Positions 24,257-37,428 of a stretch of DNA of 64,000 nucleotides are shown here, in pieces. Source of the DNA: Rhodocollybia butyracea. Lineage: Eukaryota > Basidiomycota > Agaricomycetes > Agaricales > Omphalotaceae. The stretch is taken from contig JADNRY010000008.1 of the NCBI GenBank assembly GCA_015501585.1, forward strand, positions 186,001 through 250,000. The letters are read 5' to 3'. Position 1 is the stretch's first letter. Every line of letters begins with the position of its first letter. The position numbers and the translations under genes were made by a program. The notes under the pieces were generated by a model that was not told the DNA's origin, made no database searches, and was given only the letters and a program-made list of their open reading frames with translations.

Positions 24257-24316
24257 CAGTATTAATCAAGATTATACATTATCTATCGATAATACGTATT
24301 ACTTCGAAGGTCTGGA

Positions 24317-26100
24317 CTACCGCACTGAGGCGGTTGTGGCTGCAACCGCTGAGAATATCATGTCCAACGCGCCCTTCGTCCTCCGCACCTCTTTCTGAAA
24401 CCTGAGCTCTGCTAGAACCTTTTTACGCAGCCGAAGGAAAAGAGTGTCAATTAATGGTGACTGGCCCAAGATTGGAGTATACATTTCTGTTACAGAATCA
24501 GAGAGGCTCGATTTGAAGGTACACTGAAAAACTTACGTATCACTAGCCCCGCCACATCACAAACCATCTCCCCAAATCGTGGATCTGTAACATATTTGAC
24601 CAGAACGCGTAGGACAGGTTCTAACAGCACATCATCCCGACCTGCCAGTGCAATTCGCAGACCGTCACGGTGAATTAACTCTTGTATTAACGCGAATGTT
24701 GTAGTCGGGGGCACATGCTGCTCGGAGTAAGGGCTTTGAGTCCGCATAGAGAAATTTCCACGTACCTTGCGAAGGACAGAGTCCAATGCCGCCGAGTATT
24801 TGAAGCTCTTCAAGAGCTTGTCATATCCTTTTAATCGTTTTGCTCTCCTGCTTTCTATCCGAAACTCGTTTGCGTCACCAAGAGGTTTTGCCCTGCCCTT
24901 TTCTTTGATTGTTCCATGTCCAATCGTAGGCAAAGATCCACCGAGGAAAGACTCATATGCACCTGAACGGAGTGCCGCCGCAGCGAGCGAAGCGTCCGAC
25001 TGCGCTTCTGAAGCTTTTGGATTCCGTCTTCGGACCGAAAGAGTCCCGTCCGACATTCCAGCGGCAATATGGGTTTCATCAGGCTTTATGGAGGAGAACG
25101 ATTAGTCTTAAAAGGTGTCTGAGGAGAAAATACGCACTGAAATGGCCAAGCATAAAACTGGAGCAGGATATCTCATGGTGTGTACAACCTTGTATGTACT
25201 AACATCGTACACCTTCACCATTTGATCCAGGCCACCGGTGAGCAACCGACTCGCATGACTGTCAAAAGCTAATGCGGTCACTGTTTTCTGATGATTGGAC
25301 AGAGCCCGGACACAGCGTCCGCCTGCTACCAGATCCCAAACTCGAAGTATTGGTCCTGCTGAGGATACAGCAACAGTACCCGATGGGAACATCAAGACTT
25401 GCTCAACAGGTGCATTAGTACCAGTGTTCCCTCCTACCGGGCCCATTACTATTTCGCACTGGCCTGACCTAAAATCAAAAAGACGCATGGTAGCATCATA
25501 AGAGCCAGTCAAGTAGAGATTTGGATTCGTCGTAGAAGCTTGTCCCGAGCGAACGTAGTCGGTATGAGACATGAATGTGGTTATGCATGACTGAGTAGGG
25601 ACATCCCAAACTTTTGCAGTAGTGTCGTCCGAACATGAAAGAACTTGGGTGGGTGCTAACGAGGAGAATTTTGTGACATGTACAGGTTGTTTATGTGAGT
25701 CAAATGTTCGGAGAATAGCCCGTGAGTTTATATCGAAAACCTAGATGAAGCTTAGTATTGTTCCCTCTAATTAGAAGATACTTACCTGTATCAGGCCAGT
25801 ATCATCTCCTGCAACAAGAAGCTTCCCGTCTTGGCGTATGGAGCCACTGCGAGCGATATCTTTAAACCGCGAGATAGTTTTTGTTACTTTCTGGGTCCGA
25901 GGTGCATAAAGTTGTACTCTAGTAGCCGCTGTCACCGCATACCGATGTGGTTTTGCAGGCGAAAAATGTACAGAGGTGACTGGGGCGTATTCTTTGACAA
26001 AAACTGGATGTTTAAACTGGCGCCAATATCGTGATTCGGGGCTAGATTTTGAACTAGAAGACCGGGGATGCGCTTTGACGATGACGGGCTGGTAGTCCAT
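24317..26100 (-). CDS. UTP15: U3 snoRNP-associated WD40 protein UTP15
   Basis: Component of the t-UTP/UtpA subcomplex of the small-subunit processome, needed for pre-18S rRNA maturation in the nucleolus. The N-terminus (MDYQPVIVKAHPRSSSSKSS, then YWRQFKHPVFVKEYAPVTSV) is family-typical. WD repeats include GKLLVAGDDTGLIQVFD, VLSCSDDTTAKVWDVPTQ, LYLTGSYDATMRLFDFRSGQ, AGPILRVWDLVAGGR and SRLLTGGLDQMVKVYDVSTY. The UTP15 C-terminal domain follows (RAKRLKGYDKLLKSFKY, then HRDGLRIALAGRDDVLLEPV). The last exon starts after an intron near 24480-24530, giving MYTPILGQSPLIDTLFLRLR, and ends at 24317. The divergent partner is TCTP (167 bp). Confidence 0.95.
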
Positions 26101-26267
26101 AATTTTGGCCAGCCTTAAATTAGCGCTTGGTGGAAGAAAGTCACGTGTAAGCGGTAAAAATTATCGATCAGTTTTCCGACAACTTTTCGTTTTCGTTCCC
26201 TCGTTGTACTACTACATATCCACAGCTTGATCTTAATCGGCATCACCTATCCCTTTCGAAACCCACA
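26101..26267. promoter_or_regulatory. 167-bp divergent promoter of UTP15 and TCTP
   Basis: Start codons on opposite strands flank this segment. It has a CACGTGT-type E-box half near 26143 and pyrimidine-rich sequence before the TCTP ATG, as is common for highly expressed fungal translation genes. Pairing a ribosome-biogenesis gene with a translation gene suggests shared growth control, which is inferred. Confidence 0.5.
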
Positions 26268-27106
26268 ATGTTGTTGTATAGTGATATCCTTTCCGAAGAC
26301 GAGATGTTCTCTGATGCTTTCCCTGTGTGAGCAAGGAAAAGCATAAACATGGATCACTGCTCATCTATGCTCTTTTCAGAAAAGAAGTCGATGATATTGT
26401 CTACGAGGTTGACTGTTCATTGATCACTGTCAAAGCTGGCGCCGATGTCGATATCGGTGCGCTTCAATGAGCTTGATGTTGCTGAGATCTACTGATGACA
26501 GTACAATAGGTGCTAATCCATCAGCAGAGGATGCTGATGAGGCCCTCGAAGAAGGTGCAACCCAGGTCAACAACGTTGTCTATTCTTTCCGTCTTAAACA
26601 GACGAGCTTCGATAAAAAATCGTTCCTTACCTACCTCAAGGCAAGTTTGACGCCGCCGCTCTTCCTACTTCAACCCATACTTTTATCCAGGCCTACATGA
26701 AGGCAGTTAAAGGACGCCTACAGGAAAAGAAACCAGAACGCGTTGAGGCTTTCGAAAAGGGTGCCGCTGCTTTCGCCAAAAAAATCGTTGCCAAATTCGA
26801 TGATTACGAATTTGTGAGTTACATCGTGCCGCGGTACTGGACAACTCTAGAAACTTACGTCTGCAGTACACTGGTGAAGGTATGAACCCTGATGGTATGG
26901 TTGCCCTCCTCAATTACAGGGTATGTTTGTTCCTACTTGAGATAAGATAATGTTTCTGATCAACACATTGTCTTGATTGTAGGAGGATGGTATCACCCGT
27001 AAGTAACTTGTACTTATCTTAATTGATGTGTGATGATACTGACTCATTTTTTTCCACAGCCTACTTCACGTTCTGGAAAGACGGCCTGAAGGAAATCAAG
27101 TGCTGA
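26268..27106 (+). CDS. TMA19: translationally controlled tumour protein homologue (TCTP/Tma19)
   Basis: Small, abundant, ribosome- and microtubule-associated protein involved in growth and stress responses. Seven exons (26268-26326, 26380-26456, 26510-26640, 26691-26813, 26867-26920, 26983-26998, 27060-27106) total 169 codons, exactly the usual ~168 residues. Motifs: MLLYSDILSEDEMFSDAFPV, VYEVDCSLITVKAGADVDIG, NVVYSFRLKQTSFDKKSF, LTYLKAYMKAVKGRL, GEGMNPDGMVALLNYREDG and PYFTFWKDGLKEIKC. Exon 6 is only 16 nt. The intron after exon 3 starts with GCAAGT, a GC-AG intron, since no GT donor preserves frame there. Identification is certain. Confidence 0.97.
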
Positions 27107-27862
27107 TTTATTTTTTATAGTTACTATCGCACTTCCTTTGTATCCGTAGATAGGAAACATAGTATGTGTTCTCGAGTCCAAGAACGACGTCTTATGACTA
27201 ATATAGATAGGGTGCTGTGGATGGGGTACACGGTGCGCCTAGATGAGTTCAGAATCAAATCACAATCTAGGTTACATTATTATATCATATTCAGAATATC
27301 TGGTACATCCTGTGGTAGAGTAGGTACTCAGATGTACCAAACGTGCTAGGTTATGTACATATGCTGCAAAGAGGTGATAAAAGATGGACTACACCGTGAT
27401 GGACTACACCGTGATGGTGAGCTCGAGGGTGAAAGGAGGAATTAAGTACAACAGAATTTGATCAGAAGCGAAAAAAGAAACAGATGCTAATGTTCGCATG
27501 GAGGGGTCAGCGCTAGCTAGCCACCTTAAACGATTGTCAAGTACACACATTCAGCTCCATGAGTTCCTCGGTAGGCATAGACTATCATGTCCGTACTCGC
27601 GCTAGGTCGTCCGCAATGGCAAGTTTTTACATGCTGTTCACTGGGCTCCATGAAAGACTTGATTATGGTCAAAAGCAAAAAAAGTAGGCACGTTATGTAC
27701 TCAAGTCCGGAGGTTTCTCATAATTCAAAGCGGGTGCTCGCAACCGTCAAACAATAAAGGTAATAGGCAGCCTGGAAAGCGATCAGACGAGAAATATGCG
27801 ACTACAGTCCCAGCTCAAAACGCGCAAACGACACAAACGCTATTCATCAACGGCTTTGAGGA
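27107..27862. other. convergent intergenic region between TCTP and the SurE-like gene
   Basis: This 756-bp interval lies between two stop codons and should hold both terminators and 3' UTRs. AT-rich sequence follows TCTP. A 15-nt direct repeat lies at 27383-27417. No coding exon or RNA gene was recognised. Confidence 0.5.
27383..27417. repeat. short tandem repeat, 15-nt unit
   Basis: The unit GATGGACTACACCGT occurs twice in perfect tandem (27383-27397 and 27398-27412), followed by a partial third copy GATGG to 27417. It is isolated in a non-coding convergent intergenic region and is probably slippage. Confidence 0.8.
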
Positions 27863-28990
27863 TCATAATTTACCAAACAAACCCAACGGTCTCTGATATT
27901 TCTCGGCTTCTACAGAATCGTCCCCCTCGGGTAGACACGAAAGGAAACCGGTGAGTCGATTCAATACGAAAGCTTGAGTAGTCGCGTCGACATCGGCTTT
28001 GGTGGTAGCGTTCATCACACTGACGCTGGCAAAACAGCCTTGGGTGCCGACTACCTCTGTCTCTCCGGGGAGGTGGTCTGTTCCACAAATTTTAACGTCA
28101 GTTACGCTAGCGTCCGGGGAAATCCTAGTAAGAATGAAGGTGAAATCGGAGGGCGATGTGCAGCTACTAGAGGTCAACGTAGGATAATTAACATTGAGGG
28201 TGACGCCAGGAGGCAAGTAGGGTTTCCCATCGGCCAAGAATGCGTCGACAAACTCTACTGTAAGGTTTGCGAAAATTTTTGCGCTGAAGGTGTTCGTGTT
28301 GTTATTGGATAGGTCGGTATAGGAGACATGAGAGAGACCGCCCCCAGAGAAAGCTGCCGACGGAACACCTAGCAGCGCCGCTTCACATGCTGCCCCGACA
28401 GTTCCAGATATACCGACTATAGTTGTTCCAAGGTTGGCTATTGGCTGACGATAAGCAGAAATATAAATCAGGATATAGATGCAACTTACTGCCAACGTTC
28501 GGTCCACTAACTACGAAATCTGGGGCCCGTCCAAAAATCTTTGGGGCCAGAGTCCGTATACCATAAGAAACTGCGTCGACAGGGAACGAATTGACGTAGT
28601 TCAATCTCGCTGGGACCAGGTCAGTTAACACGCAACCACCGACCGAGATACTTACGGTCAGATGCGTTGTATCCCTCGGGTGGGGACCCAATGGGGCAAG
28701 TGTCGAATTGGCACGTCTTATTTAAGACCGTGGAAGGGGCACTTGACGAACCTGTTCCGGATTTGTTGTCTGCAGGCGAGGAGAGGACAACCTGAGTACC
28801 TTGTCAATGACTCTGCGTTTGGCCAATTCCCCCTGGTAACGCCACAACTCACGTCATAATGTGCATCTAAAAGCGCTGTGTTCTGGGCCCGAATCATCGC
28901 GACAGCCCAGCCATCATCGCTGGTCAGAAGGATATTCGTCGAACGGGCAAGACCGACAGAGAGAAGGACAGAAGTTATAGGAAACTTCAT
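27863..28990 (-). CDS. secreted SurE-like phosphatase/nucleotidase
   Basis: SurE-fold metallophosphatase (acid phosphatase or 5'/3'-nucleotidase) with a secretion signal. The N-terminus MKFPITSVLLSVGLARS is a short hydrophobic signal peptide. The SurE metal motif follows directly as ILLTSDDGW (the DDG core), and the second metal region is PDFVVSGPNVG with Asn. Other blocks: YVNSFPVDAVSYGI, LGTTIVGISGTVGAACEAAL, GVPSAAFSGGG, KPYLPPGVTLNVNYP. The central region with CQFDTCPIGSPPEGYNASD suggests disulfides and N-glycosylation, fitting an extracellular or vacuolar location. At least four exons; stop at 27863. Substrate cannot be told from sequence. Confidence 0.85.
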
Positions 28991-29867
28991 TCGAAGCAGA
29001 GTACAGTTCGTGGGTAAACCACGTATTCCTATATCGCAGTATATGAGCGGATGGATCCTGTTTCTTCCCTCAAATATGATCACAAGGACTGCTGAACGTG
29101 CGTACGCGCATCCAATGGCGTAACGTGTAGGCCCTAACCTTGCACCTTCAGATTTATGGATCTTCTCAAGAGAACAATTGCAGAAAAGTTTACATAAGTA
29201 TTAGATGCGAACGAGTGTCGTTGCATATATTTGATAGTGACTGCAAATTCGCAAGACGTGCGGGAGAATAAACTTTTGTTAGGAGCTCATGGCAGAAACC
29301 TCCTTATACGCAGAATATCATAAGTATAGAGTGGATTCGTGACTTCCATTCGTCAATGGCGGCTGGTGATGAGTCAGATTGCAGGGGGGCCAAAGTTGCA
29401 CTTGCTCCGTCTGTGGGCACTCCAGAGCCGTGGCGACACGGAGAGGCAGTGGGTGGATACGCATCATGAGACATCCCTCCGCACACAATAGATAGAAACT
29501 TTTGTTAAGGACAAATTCTGGAAACAAGGCATGCACAAGGAATCGCAGCCGCACTCTGTGATAAGGGCTTCTCTTCTCGACCCGTGCAGCAGTTCAAAAT
29601 ATCGAGCCACACAGTAGATCATCGAGAGCACTCCAAGACGATGGGAATGCATATATAGGAGTGCTGAGAGTAGCAACCAGAATTTCTGTTCGGGAAGGGA
29701 ACAGGCACAGACTACCCTATGAATCAACAGATCTTGTAGTACTTTGGTCTGGCTAAAATGTTACACTGGCCGTTGAGGTAACAGGTCTTCGAGATTCATC
29801 CTTAGCCCTAGGCTCGGAACAGAGAGCTTTTCCAAAGCAAAGAAGTATAATGCCAAAGACACAAGGC
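28991..29867. other. intergenic region between the SurE-like gene and COX16
   Basis: This 877-bp interval holds the promoter of the SurE-like gene at its left end and the COX16 3' UTR at its right end. Minus-strand frames of 60-87 codons at 29304-29727 show no conserved motif. No RNA gene, repeat or transposon trace was recognised. Confidence 0.5.
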
Positions 29868-30326
29868 TTATGACTTGGCAGATTTTGAGCTCGGGTCTGT
29901 TGGAGGAACTCCCCATTCCGGTAAGCCCTTGGGCCTCTGAATCCTTTTTGGCTCCCAATCTTCGTCAGCTTGTGCACTGAGTTTCTAGACATTTTTTGAA
30001 TCACCACAGAAGACAGATACATACACGATCACTCACATAATATTCCTCCCGAATATCAAACTTTTTCCTATCCTTGTCTAGCCCAAGCTCCTGCTCCTTG
30101 GTGACCTGTGAATATCACGAATGAGCTTAAGATGTCACAGCGTCAACAGACAACAGACCTGTTTAACTTTTTGATCATGTAAATCGTAACGTGTTTGAGT
30201 GAAGGTAGACATCCCGTATGAAGCCGCGACCATAAGCAGAACAAAAGGAACTCCGAATAACAGAGGGTTTTTCTGAACAGCCTTGTTCAGCTTCGAAGGG
30301 TTTAGCGGTTTAGATTGAAAACCCAT
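29868..30326 (-). CDS. COX16: cytochrome c oxidase assembly protein COX16
   Basis: Mitochondrial inner-membrane protein needed for complex IV assembly. Exons 30326-30159, 30105-30037 and 29984-29868 give 117 residues, the expected small size. The N-terminus MGFQSKPLNPSKLNKAVQKN precedes one membrane segment (LLFGVPFVLLMVAASYGMS). The conserved FTQTRYDLHDQKVKQ follows, then VTKEQELGLDKDRKKFDIRE. The last exon gives KLSAQADEDWEPKRIQRP and then KGLPEWGVPP, the typical COX16 ending. All splice phases agree. It is head-to-head with adenylosuccinate synthetase (156 bp). Confidence 0.95.
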
Positions 30327-30482
30327 GATGGAAGTACAGAGAAAGAGTTCCTCGGCCGACGGCTAGATTAGGATAAAGTTGATAAGATAACCGAATGACT
30401 CCAAATTGTAGTTTTCCTCTTGATCGTAAATTAATCTCTCTACAACGAATTATTCTATTCAAGCTGAAAAAGAGCTTCCCTC
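30327..30482. promoter_or_regulatory. 156-bp divergent promoter of COX16 and adenylosuccinate synthetase
   Basis: Both start codons face outward from this segment. The sequence is AT-rich (30366-30450), with no factor site I can name with confidence. Confidence 0.5.
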
Positions 30483-32134
<1,652 letters not shown>

Positions 32135-32671
32135 AGTTGAGGCGAAGAAATCTATGTACTTACTGATTGAAGGTCTTTCTCGTGCCATTGGGTTAGGCTC
32201 GTTTCTATAACACATCATATCATCAGTGAGGATCATATTCTTGTGCCGGTTCCCCCGTCTTCCCAGAATACAGTTCCTGGTTGGCAAGAAGAACTGATAA
32301 TCTGCGGATAGTAGTCTGAGGAACTCTAAGTTAACTTGTTCAACTTGTTGAGGTGATTTCTTGAATGATATAGATCAGTGACGCTGTTGTACCAGTTTAA
32401 GGCAATGCCTTTGTGCAGTGCCTCCGGTTGGTGTTGAATGCTGATGGCAGTTCCCAGATGCAATCATGACATTGAGTTTGAAAACCATGCGAACTACTTG
32501 AAACCTCACCCTCACCGGTAAATTATTTGTTATTATCACTTCCTCTCCTTCATTGATGCTCTTTTCTCTTTCAGAGCTGGTCTCGTTTGAGTTAAGATAA
32601 ATTTTATTCACTTGTGCATATTTGCCTCTCCGTTCTTCTACTTCTTCCAAGGTCTGGTACCATTTTACACC
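32135..32671. other. intergenic region between ADE12 and the orphan membrane gene
   Basis: This 537-bp interval has no supported exon. It should hold the ADE12 3' end and the promoter of the next gene. The last ~120 bp before 32672 are rich in C/T runs (CTTCCTCTCCTTC and similar), common just upstream of fungal start sites. Confidence 0.45.
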
Positions 32672-34623
32672 ATGTCAGCGGCAACAGGAACTTCAAGCTC
32701 GGGCGATTTTTCGAAATATCTTGATTTGTGAGTGTTGAGGCACGCTCGTCATTTTGACATTTTCTTACAATTCCCTAGTCGAACTATTTCGGCGTTTTTT
32801 TTCGGATGGGTATTCTACCTATCGTTTTCCATGCTCTTTACTTTTCTGTGGCCGAAGCTTTTGGGACTGCTCGCGGTGGGAAAATCTCGAAAGGAGCTCC
32901 CGGGGGCGAAGAATTCAATCGACAAACTCTCGGTGGATACTATGAACACATACCCTCCTTCCTCGGGCGATAGCCTATCACGTACCCTCATCATCATGCT
33001 GCTAATCTCTTTCATGACTGGCAGTCTCGCCAACTTCGGATCTCTATTAACATTCAATAAAGATCGGGAGATTTGTGGTATGTTCTGTCTTCATTCTTGT
33101 GCAGCCTACGTTAAAGTTGTTATTAGCATTCTCGGTCGCCTGGGGCATTCTCGCAGTGGAAACAGCACGTTTGATGGGAGTGTTTGTGCTTCTGCTCACC
33201 CTCCGGCATTTGGGTATGAAGCGGTGGGAGTTAATCGTGTCTCTAGTTTGGTTGTTCATTGGGCTTTGTGGGTCTTCTGAAAGCCTTGATCGATGCGATA
33301 AATTCATTCATACATAATCCAGCTTTCGTGTTCATCAACACTGCTCTGGCGACAGGTACAACAGAGTGAGGGCGCAATTCTTCTGCAGTGGCAAAGGTTC
33401 ACTCAAATTTTATCCAGGTTCAATGAAGCCCTTGGTATATGGTTATGTTACCGAAAGCAGTGAGCGTTATCGAACAATTTGATAAAATCCATCTGATCCA
33501 CAATCTATTACTAGCAATCTACCGTCTTCCGTGGTGTCGACTTCAATGTACTTTGTTCTCGAGGTTTATGTGGTCGTGCGTTTGTGGTTTCGGCTTCCGC
33601 GAGTTCACGAGATTCGATCAAAATGGACATATGTTTTCGACATTCGGATGCTGCGAGCTTTCTCGCTTGTTCTGCTGAGTTTACTAACTGCGGTGCCATC
33701 TGCGAAAAACACCAATACATTGGTCGAGTCTGTCCCTTACAGTATTGGTGCTATCGCTGTCTTGCGTAAGCGCCTCTTTACCCTGATTTATTGATTCTGA
33801 TACTACATAATCAGTTGCATTCAACCATGAAGCGAACGATTGGGAACTAACCAACAAGCAAGATTCGCCCGATATGTCCCCATCTTCTCCTCCTGCGTCA
33901 GCCTCAACACGCCGAGATATTCGTCACTCCATCCCAACATTTTCTGCATGGGTTCCACATCATCCGTTCTCCGCCCAATCCTTGGGTGACCCTTCAATCC
34001 TACCGACATGGGATGAAGATCGGAGGCAGGCTGGACGCGCTACTGCGCGAAGTACCAAGACAATTGATTCGCCCACTGCGCGAAGTATTCGTGACGCTGT
34101 AGTTCAACAAGCGAGAAGAGAGTTCCTCACACCCACAGCAGAAGGTCCACCACGTTCCGTGTTCCAAACAGTGGAGACAGAGCCATCCAATGGTCAAACG
34201 CAAACGACGGCTCTTAAAACAGGCAAACGATCTTCCCGACCTGTACTTCCTAGACTCGTCATTGTAACCAGAACAGACGACTGGCCTGACCGAGTCTCTA
34301 CGAGACTGGATGCAGCTCAGGACGGTCGATCTGGCCTCCCTGGTGGGTCTCCCACCAATAAATCACCTCCCAGCCATTTCTCTTCACCCAGTTTCGCGCA
34401 AAGCCGTTCTACTGTTACCTATCCCGATCGAGTTTTATCATTTTCATCTACTCACCATGACTCCGTTGTGTCTTCTGTCAAAAACGATGGCGAGCCTCTA
34501 TCGCCGCAAACACGTCGAGATTTGGCTGTTGACACCAGGATTGTAACTAATCCAGACCTGTTAGGACCACCACCTGCTTCTCCTGTAGGGCCTCGTATTC
34601 CAGGGACTACTCGCTGGCGTTGA
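32672..34623 (+). CDS. orphan multi-pass membrane protein with disordered C-terminal tail
   Basis: Not recognised as a named family. Exon 1 encodes MSAATGTSSSGDFSKYLDL. Later exons carry hydrophobic segments: TISAFFFGWVFYLSFSMLFT, LLGLLAV, TLIIMLLISFMTGSLANFG, AFSVAWGILAVETARLMGVF, WELIVSLVWLFIGLCG, and in the 33.5-33.8 kb part YFVLEVYVVVRLWF and LSLLTAVPSAKNTN, followed by SVPYSIGAIAVL. About six or seven helices are likely. The last exon (from about 33815) gives ~260 residues rich in Ser/Pro/Thr/Arg with repeated SxR patterns (TARSTKTIDSPTARSIRD) and ends in GTTRWR. The layout resembles fungal orphan 7TM proteins with cytoplasmic tails. Exon borders at 33.28-33.55 kb are unresolved. Confidence 0.6.
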
Positions 34624-35394
34624 AAGAGCTATCATTCAATTTTATATCTCTACTGTACGTTTGGGTTCTCCAGATGTATGAACGCAATGCGATATGATTA
34701 GCCAACCTGGTAGCCAGACTCCTGATAGTCTAATGAGAAAAATCGTAAAACTATCAGGCTCAGAATGTTCACTTAGTATAACAGGTTTGCTTCCTCTCAA
34801 TTCCCTTGATTGCACGTATCAGTCCTTCAGTAGACTACTATAAAGTAGAATAGTTGGACTCAGATTCCGTTGCGAACTTGGTTAACCGTCCTCATCTTCA
34901 TGGGTGGAATGGAATACAAAGTGTTTCTCAGAGGCTGTTCATGATAGGCTGCTGAATACGTTGAACGTCCAAATCTTTATCCGAATCTGTATCCAAATTA
35001 TTTACTGACCTCAAGACTCATATTCGGAGCTCCCCTATGGCCCCTAAAGCGTCTGAAACTTAGAGTCAGTTGATCCCACTGACGGCGATTGGCTACGTCT
35101 CTTTGAGAGTCGTAGGCTTTACAAGGCAAATATCACACAGAGTCACGCCGCGACATGAAACTATTATCCCCGTCCCCGATAGATAGGCGGTGGACTCAAT
35201 ATTACGCTTTCAGAGGCGGAAGGTATACTTAGTACCCTCTACGTAGGGTTTACCTTAGGATAATGGGAGTGGTTTCTTGTGAATGTGGTTGAACGAGTTA
35301 GTGATAACCATACATATATTAAGATACACAAATAGGTACATGATATTGTACATGAAAACACAAGTACAGCGCAAGCGAACAAGTTTATTGGTTA
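34624..35394. other. convergent intergenic region, 771 bp
   Basis: It lies between the stops of the orphan membrane gene and the DCAF-type gene. Sequence is AT-rich with no supported exon. A short inverted repeat (ACCCT...AGGGT) lies near 35235-35250. A plus-strand frame at 35283-35579 overlaps the last exon of the minus-strand WD gene and is a shadow. Confidence 0.5.
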
Positions 35395-37428
35395 ATACAG
35401 TCAGAGGTTGTATTTGCATCGAATTCATCTTGCGTAGATGCTCGAACGGATGCAAGAAGCGTAATAAAATCCAACCTCGGAATGGTTCGCAAATTTCGAT
35501 GTTGGAGGTTCCCTTTCATAATAGAATCAGCAATAGACATTCGAGAAAACACACTTTCCCTTGTAACAGGTGCAAATAACTAAGAAATAGTCGTAATAGT
35601 CGGATGACCCAAACGAAAAAGAAAGAAATACCTTCACCGTATGATCAATTCCGCTTACTGCTACCACTGTTTTTCATGATCAGTATGGGAACATTCCACT
35701 CGAAAATACGAACGTACGAGGAAGCTTTGGGTGACCTTCTATGACATTAACAACGGAGGCTAGATAAACAGTCAGAATGAATCGTCAGCCCGAATATGTA
35801 GGGAAACAGTACCATCGCCTTCATATACGCCATGAAGGCTACCGGTGGACTTTCGCCACACAAAGAAGTTTCCATCATCTGATCCCGACGTAACATACTC
35901 ATCATGGGGCCCAAGGAAGTTAACTGGTGAGATATATCAGAAAAAGGAAACAGAAACAAATATTCAAACACTCTACCATCTTTAACAGTGTCCACATTTC
36001 GCGCCCCCGCATATCGACGTTGGGGACGTATCACAGGAACCCAAGGACGGAACTCGTGCGGCTCTTCGTCGGGTTCAGCTTCTTCGCTCTCTTCAGTTTC
36101 CGGCTGGAGCATCAGATCATCAATTTCCATGCTATTCTCTGAAGACATCGATGAAGACGCTTGCTCGGGTTCCTCCGAAACTCTGCGTCGTTTTGAGTTT
36201 TGGGTAATGATGCTTGAGGATGATGGTGTCTCTGGATCGTCCAATGTCGAAAACAGATACACTCCGTCGGCAGAATAGGATAAGAGCACCTGCCAGTACC
36301 ATGAGTATGTAATTGTAGTTCGTTCAGAGCCTTTACTTCGTGTCCATTTTCAGACGACATTCTTGCACCAGTAATATGTTCATGATACGAGCGGCTGCCC
36401 GTTCTAGAATTTGGGCGACCAAAGCGCCGAACACAAGTTGTAAGGCCTTCGGCTTTCGAACCTCGTTCATCCTGCAGATCACGCCCTGTGAACCGTCTGT
36501 CGAAAAGATACCCCTGGATGAGACAAGAGTGTAAAGGGATTGTACTTCCAGCATTAAGAGAGGAGGTACCCACATAGGGCGAATCACCAGCTACGACACA
36601 ATAGAAAGATGACGTCGCAAGAGCAGAAAGCTCATGAGAAAGCTATAGAAAATGTGTATAGCTGAGCTTAGGATTAGTCTCGAAAACGACCTGCCTGTAA
36701 TAGCGGAGCTGGGCAACCACTTCGGCAGGAATGAGGGACTCGTAGATCATGTTGACGTACGGTGCCGTCCTGCTCGAAACGTTAACGACTCCTCGCAATG
36801 TTGAAGCGAATGTGGACGCTTACCTCCGAAACAGTGAGAAATCGATCAGGACTTTCCTCTGTAGCAATCCGTTTTACTCTGTCTTCGTGGCATTTTAAAA
36901 TGTGCGTCTTTGCATGAACAGTACAGTATTCTTGCGCGTTTCGGCCTATAGCGGAATTTCCATGGTCTTGTCCAACATCGAACACTCGAACCTGTCTATC
37001 ACCAGCGACCGTTGCTCTGTAGTAGTACATGTCAGAGTGGGCGCAGAAAAGGTGCGGTTGACTTACATTCGTGAAGAGTAAGGGAGCATCGCGGTGTTAA
37101 AGATATTCGCTCTGTGTCCAGTGTTAATTACAGTTTTGCACATGAACGGATAGTCATCAGAGATATCTGTCGGATCCATTCGCCATATCTGAACAGTTCT
37201 ATCGTCCCCTGCACTTAGCAGTATTTCTCCGTCACGGGCCCAGTGCAGAGCGTTTACACAACCAGCATGTCCGTAATCCTTGTTGTCACCGAGAACTTTG
37301 ACTCTATCCCAATTCGATTCCAGTGATTTTCCCAAGGCTCGTTTTTGGAACTGGGACGCCAACGAGGGTGAGGGCACAGGTTGTCTATTCAAGAAATCTG
37401 GGTAGCGGTAATTCATTGGCCCGTGCAA
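35395..37428 (-). CDS. WD40 protein of the DCAF6/DCAF8 (Iqw1) type
   Basis: Probable substrate receptor for the CUL4-DDB1 ubiquitin ligase. WD repeats: YGHAGCVNALHWARDGEILL and SAGDDRTVQIWRMDP, GHRANIFNTAMLPYSSRMAT, VAGDRQVRVFDVGQDHG, HILKCHEDRVKRIATEESPD with DGTVRQHDLRVPHSC (a DWD/WDxR-like DDB1-binding motif), EVLLSYSADGVYLFS, and late VNFLGPHDEYVTSGSDDGNF and GTVVNVIEGHPKLPR. An acidic insert (ETEESEEAEPDEEPHEFRPW) sits between repeats, as in DCAF8. The last exon reads LFAPVTRESVFSRMSIADSI and ends at 35395 (DCINQ). Around ten exons. Family call is strong; precise subfamily is less sure. Confidence 0.85.

Noticed and set aside
27030..27045. C/D-box snoRNA-like GTGATGATACTGA inside a TCTP intron
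   Set aside because: The C and D boxes are only a few bases apart, leaving no guide region, and the intron is too short.
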